Positions 8,519 to 17,436 of a stretch of DNA of 64,000 nt are shown one piece after another. The notes under the pieces were generated by a model, which made no database searches, was not told the origin of the DNA, and worked only from the letters and a program-made list of their open reading frames with translations. Every line of letters begins with the position of its first letter. The first letter of the stretch is position 1. Position numbers and translations under genes: made by a program. Origin of the DNA: Hydrogenophaga sp. (lineage in GTDB: Bacteria; Pseudomonadota; Gammaproteobacteria; Burkholderiales; Burkholderiaceae_C); the NCBI RefSeq assembly GCF_011390835.1, contig NZ_JAABRQ010000009.1:1-64000 (forward strand), in the 5' to 3' direction.

Positions 8519-9459
8519 TTTTTGCCCTTTATGTTCTTCATATTTGGTCCGTGGTCATCTGCCAACAACCGGACATAACCTGTTGCGTGTTCGCCAAGGT
8601 GTTGCTGCGCCCGGGAGTTCTCGGAGTTGTTGCCGATGATCCTTTAACCATCGAGTGCTCTACTTGCGAACGAAAAGTAACGCAGTGCCCGACTCAATCC
8701 GTGAGGTCTCCAAGGTCTAGATTGGATTTATCTCTAACGTTCCTGAGCAGAACCGCCACGCGAAATTGGGGTCATAGCAACCGTCCTTCGGAGCCCATTG
8801 GCGATCCATCGACACGTAGGCTACATTTAACTCAGCATGCGCCGATAGCTTTCGGTTGTCTGTTCGCCACCGCACACTGTCCGCTCGGGCGAACCTGCAC
8901 CCGAACACACGACGAAAGCCCACAAAGGCGCTATCACGTGGTCATGTGTGCGAGTGTCGTTCACTTCTTCATTCATGCGCAGCTCGGGCAACCAAAACCG
9001 GCCACTCGGCCGGGGCCAGCCTGACAAGGTCGCGGGAACGGCTGTTTAAGCCAAGGATGAACTGGCGATCTCGACCTGTAACGGCTGGTCGACTGTCCGG
9101 ATGAAACAACTGGAGTGGGGCGGTGACTGGACATCAACACGAGACCGCTTACTGGATGCCGGTTTCACTGCTGGTAAAAGTCGCTCATGAACATTGGCAT
9201 CGCCCCGCCGGGCATTCACCTCATTGAACTGCCGTCCGTTAAAGCTCGAAGTCCTCATCCGATCCTATGTCGATCACAAGTCGTCAACGATGGGCCCCAA
9301 TTCTCAATTGACGGCCGCATTTCCAGGCAAGCTCCAAGTGGAGCATTTGCACGATCACCCCCAGGTGGCATGGCCGCTTCACGGATGCCTTGAACTGAAG
9401 AAGGGCAAAGCCGTATCTGCCTTCCAGCCTCCGCGAGCTTGGTGTGGAATAGGCAAAAG
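8519..9459. other. Gene-poor stretch
   Basis: About 940 bp between the Q/R lipoprotein and the 334-residue unknown protein. Apart from the promoter-like site at 8834-8877 I see no convincing gene. Short frames on both strands lack domains or ribosome-binding sites. Local base composition is less GC-biased than in neighbouring genes, fitting decayed sequence. Confidence 0.6.
8834..8877 (-). promoter_or_regulatory. Regulon-type promoter without an adjacent gene
   Basis: On the minus strand the 20-mer GTGTGCGGTGGCGAACAGAC (8858-8877) has both operator half-sites, TGTGCG and CGAACA, at N4 spacing, then GAC. The -10-like hexamer CATGCT lies at offsets 38-43, identical to that of the gnd promoter. 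The predicted transcript would start near 8827, but the nearest minus-strand gene begins at 8518. It may give a long leader, serve a tiny unrecognised gene, or be a relic. Confidence 0.5.
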
Positions 9460-10464
9460 TCAGCCCGCCCACTCGAGTTGGTAGGCCAGGTTGTGGCCAG
9501 CCATCTTGGAATATTGACGAATTGATTTGCGGGCGAGCGTGAGTTTGACCGCTGGGGGTAGTAGACCGCTGATTCGGCCGAACAGTGTGCGGACTTCGCC
9601 AACCGAAGCGGTCTTTGCCTTGGGAAAGGCAACTTCTACCTTGGCCTGCCGCTGACCTGCGTGGTCCAACAAGTTCGACAGTCTTTCGAACATCTGGAGA
9701 AGCGGATCGGACCGATGCGTCGACCAGTTCGCAGCGGGCACGAAGTCCACGAAGTGCATCAGGTGGTAGTTCAGGTTGATCCAGAAGTTGTCTGCATCGA
9801 TTGTGAGAGGTTCATTGTCAATCACTCGATGGAAGCGCAGCGCCTTGAGTTTGCCGACGCGGTGCATGTTTCCTTCAACCTCTTCAAGTAGGTCGTTGTT
9901 GTAAAGCAGCCGCAAGATCGACGGGAACGTCTCAACTTGGATCGCTTCGAAATCCGTCAGCAGCGCCTTTAGTTTCGGTATCTTGCCCGCGTCCATGGCG
10001 AACGTGTTCGTTGCAGTGCCCAAAATCGAATGGAGCAGGGCCACATTGGGCGAATGTTGGGGATAGTGGCGGGCTGCGTAGTGGTGGCAAAACACGAGGT
10101 GCTCGAGGAATGTGCCATCGGCATGCTCCATACTGAAGTCGCACTCGTTAATCATGAAGTTGATCAATTGTTCATCGATTTTCGGTGGGGGGTGAGCCGA
10201 CTCAGCCTCGGCATATGAGGCCTCGATATCAGCTTCGGCAGCGTGGTCCCATACCGATTCCTTCGCCAGCTTCTCATCCATGATCTTGCGTGGAATCCCC
10301 TCAAGACCACCGAAGATTGTTCGGCTCATATCGAAATCTGCCATGCGCTCCACCCGCACACGGCCTGCATGATCGAATGCGCCGCCACGTGCGATTGCGG
10401 CCTTACGCTGCAAACTCAGCGTTGCATTTAGCTCGGCGCGTTCAGCGCTTGCGTTCGTGACCAT
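9460..10464 (-). CDS. Conserved-looking hypothetical protein, 334 residues
   Basis: I do not recognise this protein. It is soluble and mostly helical, with no signal peptide or membrane segment. A His-rich stretch (EHLVFCHHYAARHYPQHSP, about residues 120-140) and several aromatic/His clusters in the last third (NLNYHLMHFVDFVP) could suggest a metal or ligand site, but no known motif fits. I chose ATG 10464 because AATGAGGTG lies just upstream; the open frame runs 49 codons further without support. It follows the GntR gene on the same strand after a 365-bp gap, so it may be a separate unit. Confidence 0.65.
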   Translation of the reverse strand: MVTNASAERAELNATLSLQRKAAIARGGAFDHAGRVRVERMADFDMSRTIFGGLEGIPRKIMDEKLAKESVWDHAAEADIEASYAEAESAHPPPKIDEQLINFMINECDFSMEHADGTFLEHLVFCHHYAARHYPQHSPNVALLHSILGTATNTFAMDAGKIPKLKALLTDFEAIQVETFPSILRLLYNNDLLEEVEGNMHRVGKLKALRFHRVIDNEPLTIDADNFWINLNYHLMHFVDFVPAANWSTHRSDPLLQMFERLSNLLDHAGQRQAKVEVAFPKAKTASVGEVRTLFGRISGLLPPAVKLTLARKSIRQYSKMAGHNLAYQLEWAG

Positions 10465-10829
10465 GCCCACCTCATTGCGTTGTTTGAAGTCATGCTTACC
10501 ACCGCTCGCTCCCCAGTGTGCATGCACGATTGTTGAGCTGCTGGAGACGGGAAGAAGACTGAATGGCAGTGCGTGCCTGTGAGATAGGCAGGTAGTATCC
10601 CGACCGGACAAACGATGTCAACTGTAGAGTGTCCACTCATGGCCGACTGGATCTGACGATGGCGGTCTTTCGCCCATACCAGCTGGGGAAGGCGCCAAAT
10701 GCGCGGCCAAACAGTTGTATTCGAAGAACGCAAACTGACTCTGCTGGCCTGGAGCTGCGGCTCCTGTTCTAGGATAAATAGAGCGTTCGTCAGGCGCCGG
10801 GTTGCATGGTGAAAGCGACCTGCCCGCCT
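10465..10829. other. Intergenic region, no gene seen
   Basis: A 365-bp gap between the GntR gene and the downstream unknown gene. I found no credible coding frame or strong hairpin. It may hold the promoter of the 334-residue protein, since that gene has its own good ribosome-binding site. Confidence 0.5.
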
Positions 10830-11558
10830 TTACCTGGACGCAAGGATCGAAATCGAGCTGCGCAATTTTGCCTCGTGCAAGGTGTGCAGCGTAATTTTTC
10901 TGACTTCGGCCTTGCTCTGTTCGATGTGACTTCGCAGCATCAGCTTGGCTTGGTCACCTTTACGCTGGATGATCGCCCGGAGAATCTTGCCGTGCTCCGA
11001 GTAGGTCGCATCGATGCGGTCGGGCCGGGTGAAATCCAGCCTCCGAACCACGCGAATGCGTTCGGTGACATCTTGGTGAACGCGTGAGAGCTCAAGATTG
11101 CCGCTTGCCTTAACCAAAGAGGCGTGAAAGGCTTCATCGAGCTCGCCCATGCGCTGCGGGTCCGACTGGCGCTCTGCCACCGGCACTAGCCAAATGGATT
11201 TGAGCGTGGCGAGCTCGGGCGTGTCATCACGCCGCACAACCAGCCTGTCGACGCTGGCGAGTTCCAGAACGATGCGAGGGTCGTAGAGCTGGTCCAGGCG
11301 CTCAAAGTCGATGGGCTTGACGTACCAGCCCAGCTTGGACTCAACATCCACAAGGCCTTCGGTTCGTAGCCGAAACAGGGCTTCTCGCACCGGTGTGCGG
11401 CTGACCCCGAGGCGCTGACCCAGCTCTCCTTCCGACAGCCGGTCACCCGGCACCCAGCTGAAGTTGTGCAGCTCGCCTTTCAGCGCCGCGTAGGCCTTTT
11501 CGGCCAGACTGGTCCGGTTGTGTCCTGGCGGACCGGAGGACAGCGTGACAGCGCGCAT
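10830..11558 (-). CDS. GntR-family regulator (FCD/FadR subfamily)
   Basis: A 242-residue transcription factor. The N-terminal winged helix-turn-helix has the typical GntR signature GDRLSEGELGQRLGVSRTPV followed by REALFRLRTEGLV. The C-terminal helical ligand-binding domain is of the FCD type (conserved His and Arg residues around VKASGNLEL and EHGKILRAI). It lies 7 bp after the last ABC ATPase gene and so is likely the end of the amidase/transporter operon and its local regulator, responding to the imported substrate or a breakdown product. The start at 11558 is chosen because upstream in-frame codons read through the ATPase gene. Confidence 0.88.
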   Translation of the reverse strand: MRAVTLSSGPPGHNRTSLAEKAYAALKGELHNFSWVPGDRLSEGELGQRLGVSRTPVREALFRLRTEGLVDVESKLGWYVKPIDFERLDQLYDPRIVLELASVDRLVVRRDDTPELATLKSIWLVPVAERQSDPQRMGELDEAFHASLVKASGNLELSRVHQDVTERIRVVRRLDFTRPDRIDATYSEHGKILRAIIQRKGDQAKLMLRSHIEQSKAEVRKITLHTLHEAKLRSSISILASR

Positions 11559-11565
11559 CCCGCCA

Positions 11566-12516
11566 TCATGTAGCAAGATGGCAGACCACCATGCGTTCGC
11601 CCGGCAAGAGGACCACTGGCGGTGTCTGGCGCATGCAGCGGTCCTCACCTTCGGGGCAGCGGCCGTGGAAGCGGCAGACCTGCGGTGACGGATCGATAGG
11701 GCTGGTCACTTCGCCACTGAGTCGGATGCGTGACCCCTGGCCAGGAATCGAAGACACCAGCGCTTGGGTGTAGGGGTGGCGAGGTGCGCGAAACAAGGCT
11801 TCGGACGGACCGGTCTCCACCAGCTTGCCCAGGTACATCACCGCCACGCGATCGGTCAGCAGGCGCACCACATTGAGGTCATGGGAGACAAACAGATAAC
11901 TCAGGGACAGTTCGCGCCGCAGCCGGTCCAGCAGTTGCAACACCACCGCCTGCACCGACACGTCCAACGCCGCTGTGGGCTCGTCCAGAATCAGCAGTCG
12001 TGGCTGCACCGCCAGCGCCCGCGCAATGCCCACACGTGCCTTCTGGCCGCCCGAAAGCTGGTGCGGGTAGCGCGACAACAGTTCACTTGGCAGGCCCACC
12101 TGATCGGCCACTTCGTGAACACGCCGGTCGGCGGCGCTGGCGCGCTGGCCCATCAGCAGCGCGAGCGGCTCGGCGATGGTGTCGTGTGCGGTGTAGCGCG
12201 GGTTCAGGCTGTCGGTCGGATCCTGGAACACCATCTGGATGCGGGCACGGGCTGCGGTGCGCGCGAAGCGCAAGGCTGGCGTGCTCGCCAAGTCCTCGCC
12301 TTCGAACACGATGCGCCCCTCGGTGGGGTCCAGCAGCCGCGCCAGCAGCCGCACCAGGGTGGACTTGCCACAGCCCGACTCACCTACCAGCCCTAGGCTC
12401 TCGCCGACACCGATGCTCAGCGACACGTCGTCCACCGCATGCAAAAGCGCTCCGCGCTTACCCGCCACCGGAAAACGCTTGTGCAACCGTTCAACCTTCA
12501 GCAGGGGCTCAGACAC
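11566..12516 (-). CDS. Peptide-type ABC transporter ATP-binding protein (DppF/OppF-like)
   Basis: A 316-residue ATPase of the dipeptide/oligopeptide/nickel uptake family. Walker A is GESGCGKSTL, the signature is LSGGQKARVGIA, Walker B is LLILDEPTAALD, and the H-loop lies in LFVSHDLNVV. The C-terminal oligopeptide-transporter extension carries a Cys-rich segment (CRFHGRCPEGEDRC) that binds [4Fe-4S] in related DppF/DppD proteins. It overlaps the preceding ATPase gene by 8 nt, so the two nucleotide-binding subunits are translationally coupled. Confidence 0.95.
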   Translation of the reverse strand: MSEPLLKVERLHKRFPVAGKRGALLHAVDDVSLSIGVGESLGLVGESGCGKSTLVRLLARLLDPTEGRIVFEGEDLASTPALRFARTAARARIQMVFQDPTDSLNPRYTAHDTIAEPLALLMGQRASAADRRVHEVADQVGLPSELLSRYPHQLSGGQKARVGIARALAVQPRLLILDEPTAALDVSVQAVVLQLLDRLRRELSLSYLFVSHDLNVVRLLTDRVAVMYLGKLVETGPSEALFRAPRHPYTQALVSSIPGQGSRIRLSGEVTSPIDPSPQVCRFHGRCPEGEDRCMRQTPPVVLLPGERMVVCHLAT

Positions 12517-13552
12517 CTTGTACCTCCTGATCGGCCGCGTTGACCCGCGCCGCCGGCGGCATCATCAGGTCCAGCGGGTGCCAGCAGGCGACTGCGTGCA
12601 TATCACCGCCCGCCAGCCGAGGCTGCTCGCTCAGGCAGCGCTCGGTGGCCCGATCGCAGCGCCCGGCAAAGCGGCAGCCAGGCAAATCGTTACGCCGCAG
12701 GTCGGGCAACTGGCCCGCTACCGGCTCCAGGCTGTCGATGGTGCTGTGTTCGCCGGGGGTCGAACTCATCAAGCGCGCCGTGTAGGGGTGACGGGGTCTA
12801 GCAAAGAGCGCTTCGGTCGATGCCATCTCCACGGCGTGACCGGCGTGCATGACGACGATACGATCGCAGTAGTCGGCCGCCAGCGCCAGGTCGTGGGTAA
12901 TGAACAGCGTGGCCATCTGGCGGCTGCGCGCCAGCTCGGTGATGAGGTCCATCACGGCAGCCTGCGTGGTGACATCCAAGCCGGTGGTGGGCTCGTCGGC
13001 AATCAGAAGGCTAGGCTTGCAGGCCAACGCCAGCGCGATCATGACCCGCTGGCACATGCCACCCGACAACTCGAAAGGATACGCAGCGAGCCGCCGCTCG
13101 GGGTCGGCGATGGCCACGTCGCGCAGCGCCTGTACGCTGCGCTGCTGCAGGCTGGTGCGCAGGTCGGTACCGCCGGTGGCGGCATGGCGACGCAACACAT
13201 CGGCGATCTGCTGCCCAACCGGCCGAATGGGGTTGAGCGCCGTGCGTGGGCTCTGGAAAATCATGGAGATTTCCCTTCCGCGAAGGTCGGCTAATGCAGA
13301 CTCGCTGGCCTTCAGCAGATCCATGCCCCCAAACACAGCGCTGCCACTGGTGACGCGCGCAGCACGGTCGCTGATACCCAGCAGCGCATAGCTGAGCACG
13401 CTTTTCCCCGAACCGCTTTCGCCAACCAGACCAACGATCTCACCCTTGCGCAAGCTGAGGTCGACACCCTGCAAGGCATGCACGGCGCCACTGCGGGTGC
13501 GGAACTCGAGACCGAAGTTACGGACGTCGAGCAATGGAGGCTGCGCGTTCAT
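12509..13552 (-). CDS. Peptide-type ABC transporter ATP-binding protein (DppD/OppD-like)
   Basis: A 347-residue partner ATPase. Walker A is GESGSGKSVL (Val after the Ser, as in DppD/OppD), the signature is LSGGMCQRVMIA, Walker B is LLIADEPTTGLD, and the H-loop is FITHDLALAADY. The C-terminal extension again shows the cysteine pattern C-RFAGRC...C typical of this subfamily. It is separated from the DppC-like permease gene by 61 bp, the largest gap within the transporter cluster. Confidence 0.95.
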   Translation of the reverse strand: MNAQPPLLDVRNFGLEFRTRSGAVHALQGVDLSLRKGEIVGLVGESGSGKSVLSYALLGISDRAARVTSGSAVFGGMDLLKASESALADLRGREISMIFQSPRTALNPIRPVGQQIADVLRRHAATGGTDLRTSLQQRSVQALRDVAIADPERRLAAYPFELSGGMCQRVMIALALACKPSLLIADEPTTGLDVTTQAAVMDLITELARSRQMATLFITHDLALAADYCDRIVVMHAGHAVEMASTEALFARPRHPYTARLMSSTPGEHSTIDSLEPVAGQLPDLRRNDLPGCRFAGRCDRATERCLSEQPRLAGGDMHAVACWHPLDLMMPPAARVNAADQEVQGV

Positions 13553-13613
13553 TGGGCTCTCGATTCGAGCGATGTTGGTGACAGCTGATCAGCGAGCGTC
13601 GGTCCTCGGCGCT

Positions 13614-14477
13614 TCATGTTCTTCTCCTCGGGTCGAATATATCCCGCAGCGCGTCGCCCAGCAGGTTGAAGGTGAACACGGCCAGCATCAGCACCAAGCC
13701 AGGGAATAGGCTGACCCACCACTCACCGCTCACGATGAACTGAGCACCTTCGGCCACCAGGATGCCCCATTCGGGCTCGGGTGGTCGCACGCCCAGCCCA
13801 ATAAAGCTGAGACCCGCCGCGTTCAGAATGGCCCAGCCCATGTTTAGACTGACCTGAACCATGGCGGGAGGCAAGGCGTTGGGGAACAAGTGCATCGCGA
13901 GAATGCGCATGTCGCCATTGCCCGACAGCCGCGCTGCCTCCACCCATCCGGCGCTCCGCCGCACATTGGCCTCTGCGCGTGCGACGCGGATGTAAAACGG
14001 CAGGTTGATGACGATCGTGGCCAGGATGATGTTGCCCACGGTATTGCCCAAAGCCGCAACGATACCCATGGCCAGCACAAACAGGGGGAAGGCCATGATG
14101 GTGTCGGCACCCCTGCTGATCACTCGGTCCCACCAGCCACCAAAGAACCCAGCGGCAAGGCCCAGTGGCATGCCAATGATGAACGACACAAATACCGCGC
14201 TGAACGCGATGCCCAGGTCCAGCCGCGTGGCAACCACCACACGGGAGAAAATGTCGCGGCCCAGCGAGTCGGTGCCGAACCAGTGGTTCGCCGAGGGCGG
14301 CTGCAGCGCTGGTCCAACGTTGCTGGCCAAGGGGTCGTAAGGCACCAGTGACGGCCCCAGCAGCGCCGTCAGGACAAAGCCCACGAACAGTGCGGCGGCC
14401 AGCATGGTGACTGGGTTCTCCGACAACACGTGCCGGATGTGGCTCAAGGTGCCGTCTTGCGTGCTGCTGGTACTCAT
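13614..14477 (-). CDS. Peptide-type ABC transporter permease (DppC-like)
   Basis: A 287-residue inner-membrane permease with a membrane segment near the N-terminus (ALFVGFVLTALLGPSLVP), the OppC-type N-terminal extension, the FGTDSLGRDIFSRVV motif typical of DppC, and about five further membrane helices. The EAA loop interacting with the ATPases is the EAARLSGNGDMRILAMHLFP region. It lies 10 bp after the DppB-like gene. With that protein it forms the translocation pore. Confidence 0.94.
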   Translation of the reverse strand: MSTSSTQDGTLSHIRHVLSENPVTMLAAALFVGFVLTALLGPSLVPYDPLASNVGPALQPPSANHWFGTDSLGRDIFSRVVVATRLDLGIAFSAVFVSFIIGMPLGLAAGFFGGWWDRVISRGADTIMAFPLFVLAMGIVAALGNTVGNIILATIVINLPFYIRVARAEANVRRSAGWVEAARLSGNGDMRILAMHLFPNALPPAMVQVSLNMGWAILNAAGLSFIGLGVRPPEPEWGILVAEGAQFIVSGEWWVSLFPGLVLMLAVFTFNLLGDALRDIFDPRRRT

Positions 14478-14487
14478 ATCGCGAGTC

Positions 14488-15501
14488 TCATGATTCGATG
14501 GTCACGCGAGGGTCGACCAGCACATACAGCAGGTCCACCAGCAGGTTCAGGGCTACAAAGAGCAGGCCCATGGTCAGCACGAAGCCTTGAACCGGCGCAT
14601 AGTCACTGGCCGTCAGGGCATCGATGGCGTAGCTGCCCACGCCAGGCCAGCCAAAAACCTTCTCGATAATGACCGACGAACCGATCATGAAGCCGAACAC
14701 CATGCCTAGCGTCGTGATCACCGGCAGCAGCGCGTTGCGCAAGGCATAGCGCACCAGCACCGTGGTGTCTGAAAGACCGCTGGCGCGCGCGGTGCGTATG
14801 AAGTCGGACGACAGCACTGCGATCATTGATGCCCGCGTCATACGCGCGATGGGCGCCAGCACGAACAGCGCCATCGTGACCACAGGCAGGATGAGCTGCT
14901 TGACGCAAGCCCACCAAAGCGCACCGTCACCGGTGAGCGCAGCATCAATGACGTAGAGTCCGGTCACGGTCGGCGGTGGCGACCAGATCGGGTCCAGCCG
15001 GCCGAGTGGCGAAGGTGCCCAGCCCAGGAGGAAGTAGAAAACATAGGCCAGCAGCAGGCCGGTGAAGAAGGTGGGCAAGGACACGCCAGCCGTGATCAAC
15101 ACCCGCGAAAGCTGGTCAAACCAGGAACCTGGGCGTGTCGCAGCCATCACGCCCATGGGCAGTGCCACTGCGCAAGCCAATGCCAGCGCCATCAACACCA
15201 CTTCCAGCGAAGCCGGCAGGCGCTGCAGCAGTTCCTGCAAGACCGGCTGGCCGGTGGTGAGGGACAGCCCCAGATCACCGCGCAACAAGTTGCCCACGTA
15301 GGTAAAAAACTGCTCGATCAGGGGCTTGTCCAGGCCGAGCTGTGCTCGCACCTGGTCCACCGCCTCCTGCGTGGCCGAGCCGCCGGCGAAATAGGCGGCA
15401 GGGTCACCCGGTATGGCCCGTGTCAACAGGAAGGTGATGATGACCACCCCAATCAGGTTGGGCAGCGCCGCCAACAGGCGCTTGAGGACAACATGGATCA
15501 T
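14488..15501 (-). CDS. Peptide-type ABC transporter permease (DppB-like)
   Basis: A 337-residue permease with six predicted membrane helices. It begins with the DppB-type helix and motif RAIPGDPAAYFAGG, followed by the long periplasmic loop, and includes the EAA-like loop (RTARASGLSDTTVLVRYALR). Its ATG at 15501 overlaps the AtzH-like stop as ATGA, tying transport to the amidase genes in one message. Substrate specificity cannot be read from the permease; the neighbouring amidase points to a small amide or ureide rather than a peptide. Confidence 0.94.
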   Translation of the reverse strand: MIHVVLKRLLAALPNLIGVVIITFLLTRAIPGDPAAYFAGGSATQEAVDQVRAQLGLDKPLIEQFFTYVGNLLRGDLGLSLTTGQPVLQELLQRLPASLEVVLMALALACAVALPMGVMAATRPGSWFDQLSRVLITAGVSLPTFFTGLLLAYVFYFLLGWAPSPLGRLDPIWSPPPTVTGLYVIDAALTGDGALWWACVKQLILPVVTMALFVLAPIARMTRASMIAVLSSDFIRTARASGLSDTTVLVRYALRNALLPVITTLGMVFGFMIGSSVIIEKVFGWPGVGSYAIDALTASDYAPVQGFVLTMGLLFVALNLLVDLLYVLVDPRVTIES

Positions 15502-15884
15502 GTAGCGGGTGCGTCAAGCAGGCTCACGTGAGCAGCCACCACCCGCCAGCCCTCGGGCTGGCGCACCCAGCTCTGGCTCTGACGACCGATCTTGCTACCG
15601 CCTTCGCGGCGAAACTCGGTCATGGCGGTGGCGTGGTCGTGGCCAAAGGTGGTGATCACGGTGCGCTGCAGGGCGCGCTTGAGCATGGTGGAAGGCCGCG
15701 ACTTTCGGAACGCCAGGATCTCGGCCGCACCGTAGAGGTTTTCGGTCACGCCATAGCGCACCGTGTGCGGGCTGTCCCAGAACAACTCATCAAGCACCTC
15801 GACCTTGTTGTGAATCAGTGCGTCTTCATAGCGTGCGAAGGCGGCAGACACCTCTTCATGCACTGGCGGCAGATTGATCTCCAC
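15498..15884 (-). CDS. atzH: AtzH/HpxZ-like protein (DUF3225, NTF2-like fold)
   Basis: A 128-residue protein matching the AtzH/HpxZ family. In Pseudomonas ADP AtzH acts beside AtzE/AtzG in cyanuric acid breakdown; HpxZ accompanies the oxalurate/oxamate amidase in Klebsiella. Visible family features are the N-terminal helices with RYEDALIHNKVEVLDELFW, the RYGVTENLYGAAEI segment and the C-terminal WRVVAAHVSLLD strand. I chose GTG 15884: AAGGAG lies upstream at good spacing, it follows the amidase stop by one base, and it gives the family length. Upstream in-frame ATG codons fall inside the amidase gene. Confidence 0.85.
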   Translation of the reverse strand: MEINLPPVHEEVSAAFARYEDALIHNKVEVLDELFWDSPHTVRYGVTENLYGAAEILAFRKSRPSTMLKRALQRTVITTFGHDHATAMTEFRREGGSKIGRQSQSWVRQPEGWRVVAAHVSLLDAPAT

Positions 15885-15885
15885 G

Positions 15886-17223
15886 TCAGAGCTCCTTGGC
15901 GATGGGCGCATGGGCAACGCCCGAGGCCTGCAGTTGTTGGGCGACACGAAGACACAGGTCTTCGCGCCACGGGGCGGCAATCACCTGAACGCCGATCGGC
16001 AGGTGGGGCGCATCCGGATCGGTGCCCCAGATCGGCACGCTCACCACCGGCAGACCGATGCAGGAAACGGGTTGCGTGAGCAAGCCCATGCTGGCGCGCG
16101 CCGGCAGCTTCATGCCCGCGATATCCAGCCATTCGGTACCAATAACTGGCGCGGTGCACGGCGTGGCAGGTGCCAGCACAACGTCCACATCAGCGAAGCT
16201 GTCGGCGACCTTGCGCGCAAACCAGTGCCTGACGCGGTGGGATTGATTCACCCACGCAGCCGGCAACATCGCACCGGCCAGGAAACGGTCTCGCGAGAGC
16301 GGCTCAAAGTCCTGGGCGCGCGTCTTCAAGTCGGGCAGATGAAGGCTGGCTCCTTCGGCATTGGTGATCAGGAATGCGGCCGTTCGGGCACGATCCACCT
16401 CAGGCCACTCGACCACCTGCTCTGCACCCAGCGCCGCCGCTGCGCGCTCCACCGCCAGCAGCGCGGGCGGCAGGGCCATTTTCTGGAACCAGCCCCCCAG
16501 CACGCCGATGCGCAGTCCCTCGGCGCCTCTGGTCAGCAGATCAACGCACGGCGCTGTGGGCCGATCACCTTGAGCCGGGTCGTCTGCATCCCTGCCTTGC
16601 AGGGCGTCGTAGGCAGCGGCGAGCTCGGCAACCGTCCGGGCAAACGGACCCAAGTGATCCAGGCTCGCCACAAACGGGTAGCTGCCCGCCCGCGACAGTC
16701 GGCCGAAGGTGGGCTTGAGCCCGAACACGCCACACAGTGAGGCCGGCACACGGATAGAGCCGTTGGTGTCCGATCCCAGCGACAAGGGAACCTGCCCTGC
16801 CGCCACTGCAGCCGCCGACCCGCCAGAAGATCCCCCACTGAGTCGGGTCAGATCGTGGGGGTTTCGGGTGGGACCGTAGTGCGAATTCTCGGTGGTGAAC
16901 CCATAGGCGTACTCATCCATGTTGAGCGCACCCACCAGCACCGCACCCGCGGCTTCCAGCTGGCGGATAAGGAACGCATCGCGGGAGGCGGGTGGCGCCT
17001 CGCGCTCGATTTTCGAGCCAGCCAGTGTCGACAGGCCTTCCACATCGAACAGGTTCTTCACGGCAAACGGCACACCGGCGAGCGGGCCGCCGATCTGGCC
17101 ACTGTCGACCAGAGCGGCTCGAGCCAACGCCCGCTCAGCCAGCACGCTGGTGAAAGCGTTGACACGGCCATCGGTGGCCTCGATGCGCGCAAGGCTTGCC
17201 CTCACCGCTTCGATAGCGCTCAT
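15886..17223 (-). CDS. atzE: AtzE-family amidase (1-carboxybiuret/ureide hydrolase type)
   Basis: A 445-residue amidase-signature enzyme with the Ser-cisSer-Lys triad: Lys in [11 protein letters not shown], and the cis-Ser and nucleophilic Ser in the [17 protein letters not shown] and [14 protein letters not shown] segments. Sequence and neighbours match AtzE/HpxY, which hydrolyse a terminal amide of 1-carboxybiuret or related ureides in a complex with AtzG. It overlaps the AtzG-like gene by 4 nt. The substrate here is an inference: there is no cyanuric acid hydrolase, biuret hydrolase or allophanate hydrolase gene in the window, so it may handle another ureide or an oxalurate-type compound. 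Confidence 0.88.
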   Translation of the reverse strand: MSAIEAVRASLARIEATDGRVNAFTSVLAERALARAALVDSGQIGGPLAGVPFAVKNLFDVEGLSTLAGSKIEREAPPASRDAFLIRQLEAAGAVLVGALNMDEYAYGFTTENSHYGPTRNPHDLTRLSGGSSGGSAAAVAAGQVPLSLGSDTNGSIRVPASLCGVFGLKPTFGRLSRAGSYPFVASLDHLGPFARTVAELAAAYDALQGRDADDPAQGDRPTAPCVDLLTRGAEGLRIGVLGGWFQKMALPPALLAVERAAAALGAEQVVEWPEVDRARTAAFLITNAEGASLHLPDLKTRAQDFEPLSRDRFLAGAMLPAAWVNQSHRVRHWFARKVADSFADVDVVLAPATPCTAPVIGTEWLDIAGMKLPARASMGLLTQPVSCIGLPVVSVPIWGTDPDAPHLPIGVQVIAAPWREDLCLRVAQQLQASGVAHAPIAKEL

Positions 17224-17426
17224 GGCTGACGCTCCTGCGTGGGCACGGGGATAAATACATTGCCCGACTCGTCAGCAGGCGTCAGAGGAAAGTCCATCAC
17301 CTTAGGTGCCATGCCGGCGACCAGGTGCAGGTACCGCAGCACACCGGGCCGATGCTCTGGCGCGAGTATCAGCCCAAGGCAGGCGCACTGGGCATCCACA
17401 AAGGCTTGCATGTCTGCCTCGTTCAT
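17220..17426 (-). CDS. atzG: AtzG-like small subunit (DUF4089)
   Basis: A 68-residue helical protein. Length, position and sequence (start MNEADMQAFVDAQ, then PEHRPGVLRYLHLVAGMA and the PADESGNVF end) fit AtzG/HpxX, the GatC-like chaperone-subunit of AtzE. I chose ATG 17426 over GTG 17435 because GAGGTGA sits just upstream of that ATG and this gives the usual 68 residues. It overlaps atzE by 4 nt, as expected for an obligate complex, and starts 10 bp after the binding-protein stop. Confidence 0.85.
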   Translation of the reverse strand: MNEADMQAFVDAQCACLGLILAPEHRPGVLRYLHLVAGMAPKVMDFPLTPADESGNVFIPVPTQERQP

Positions 17427-17436
17427 GCCGCTCACC

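Noticed and set aside
8717-8923. A 68-residue minus-strand frame containing VRWRTD
   Set aside because: The VRWRTD peptide is only the translation of the operator sequence, and the same string recurs at 40646, so it is a DNA motif, not a protein family.
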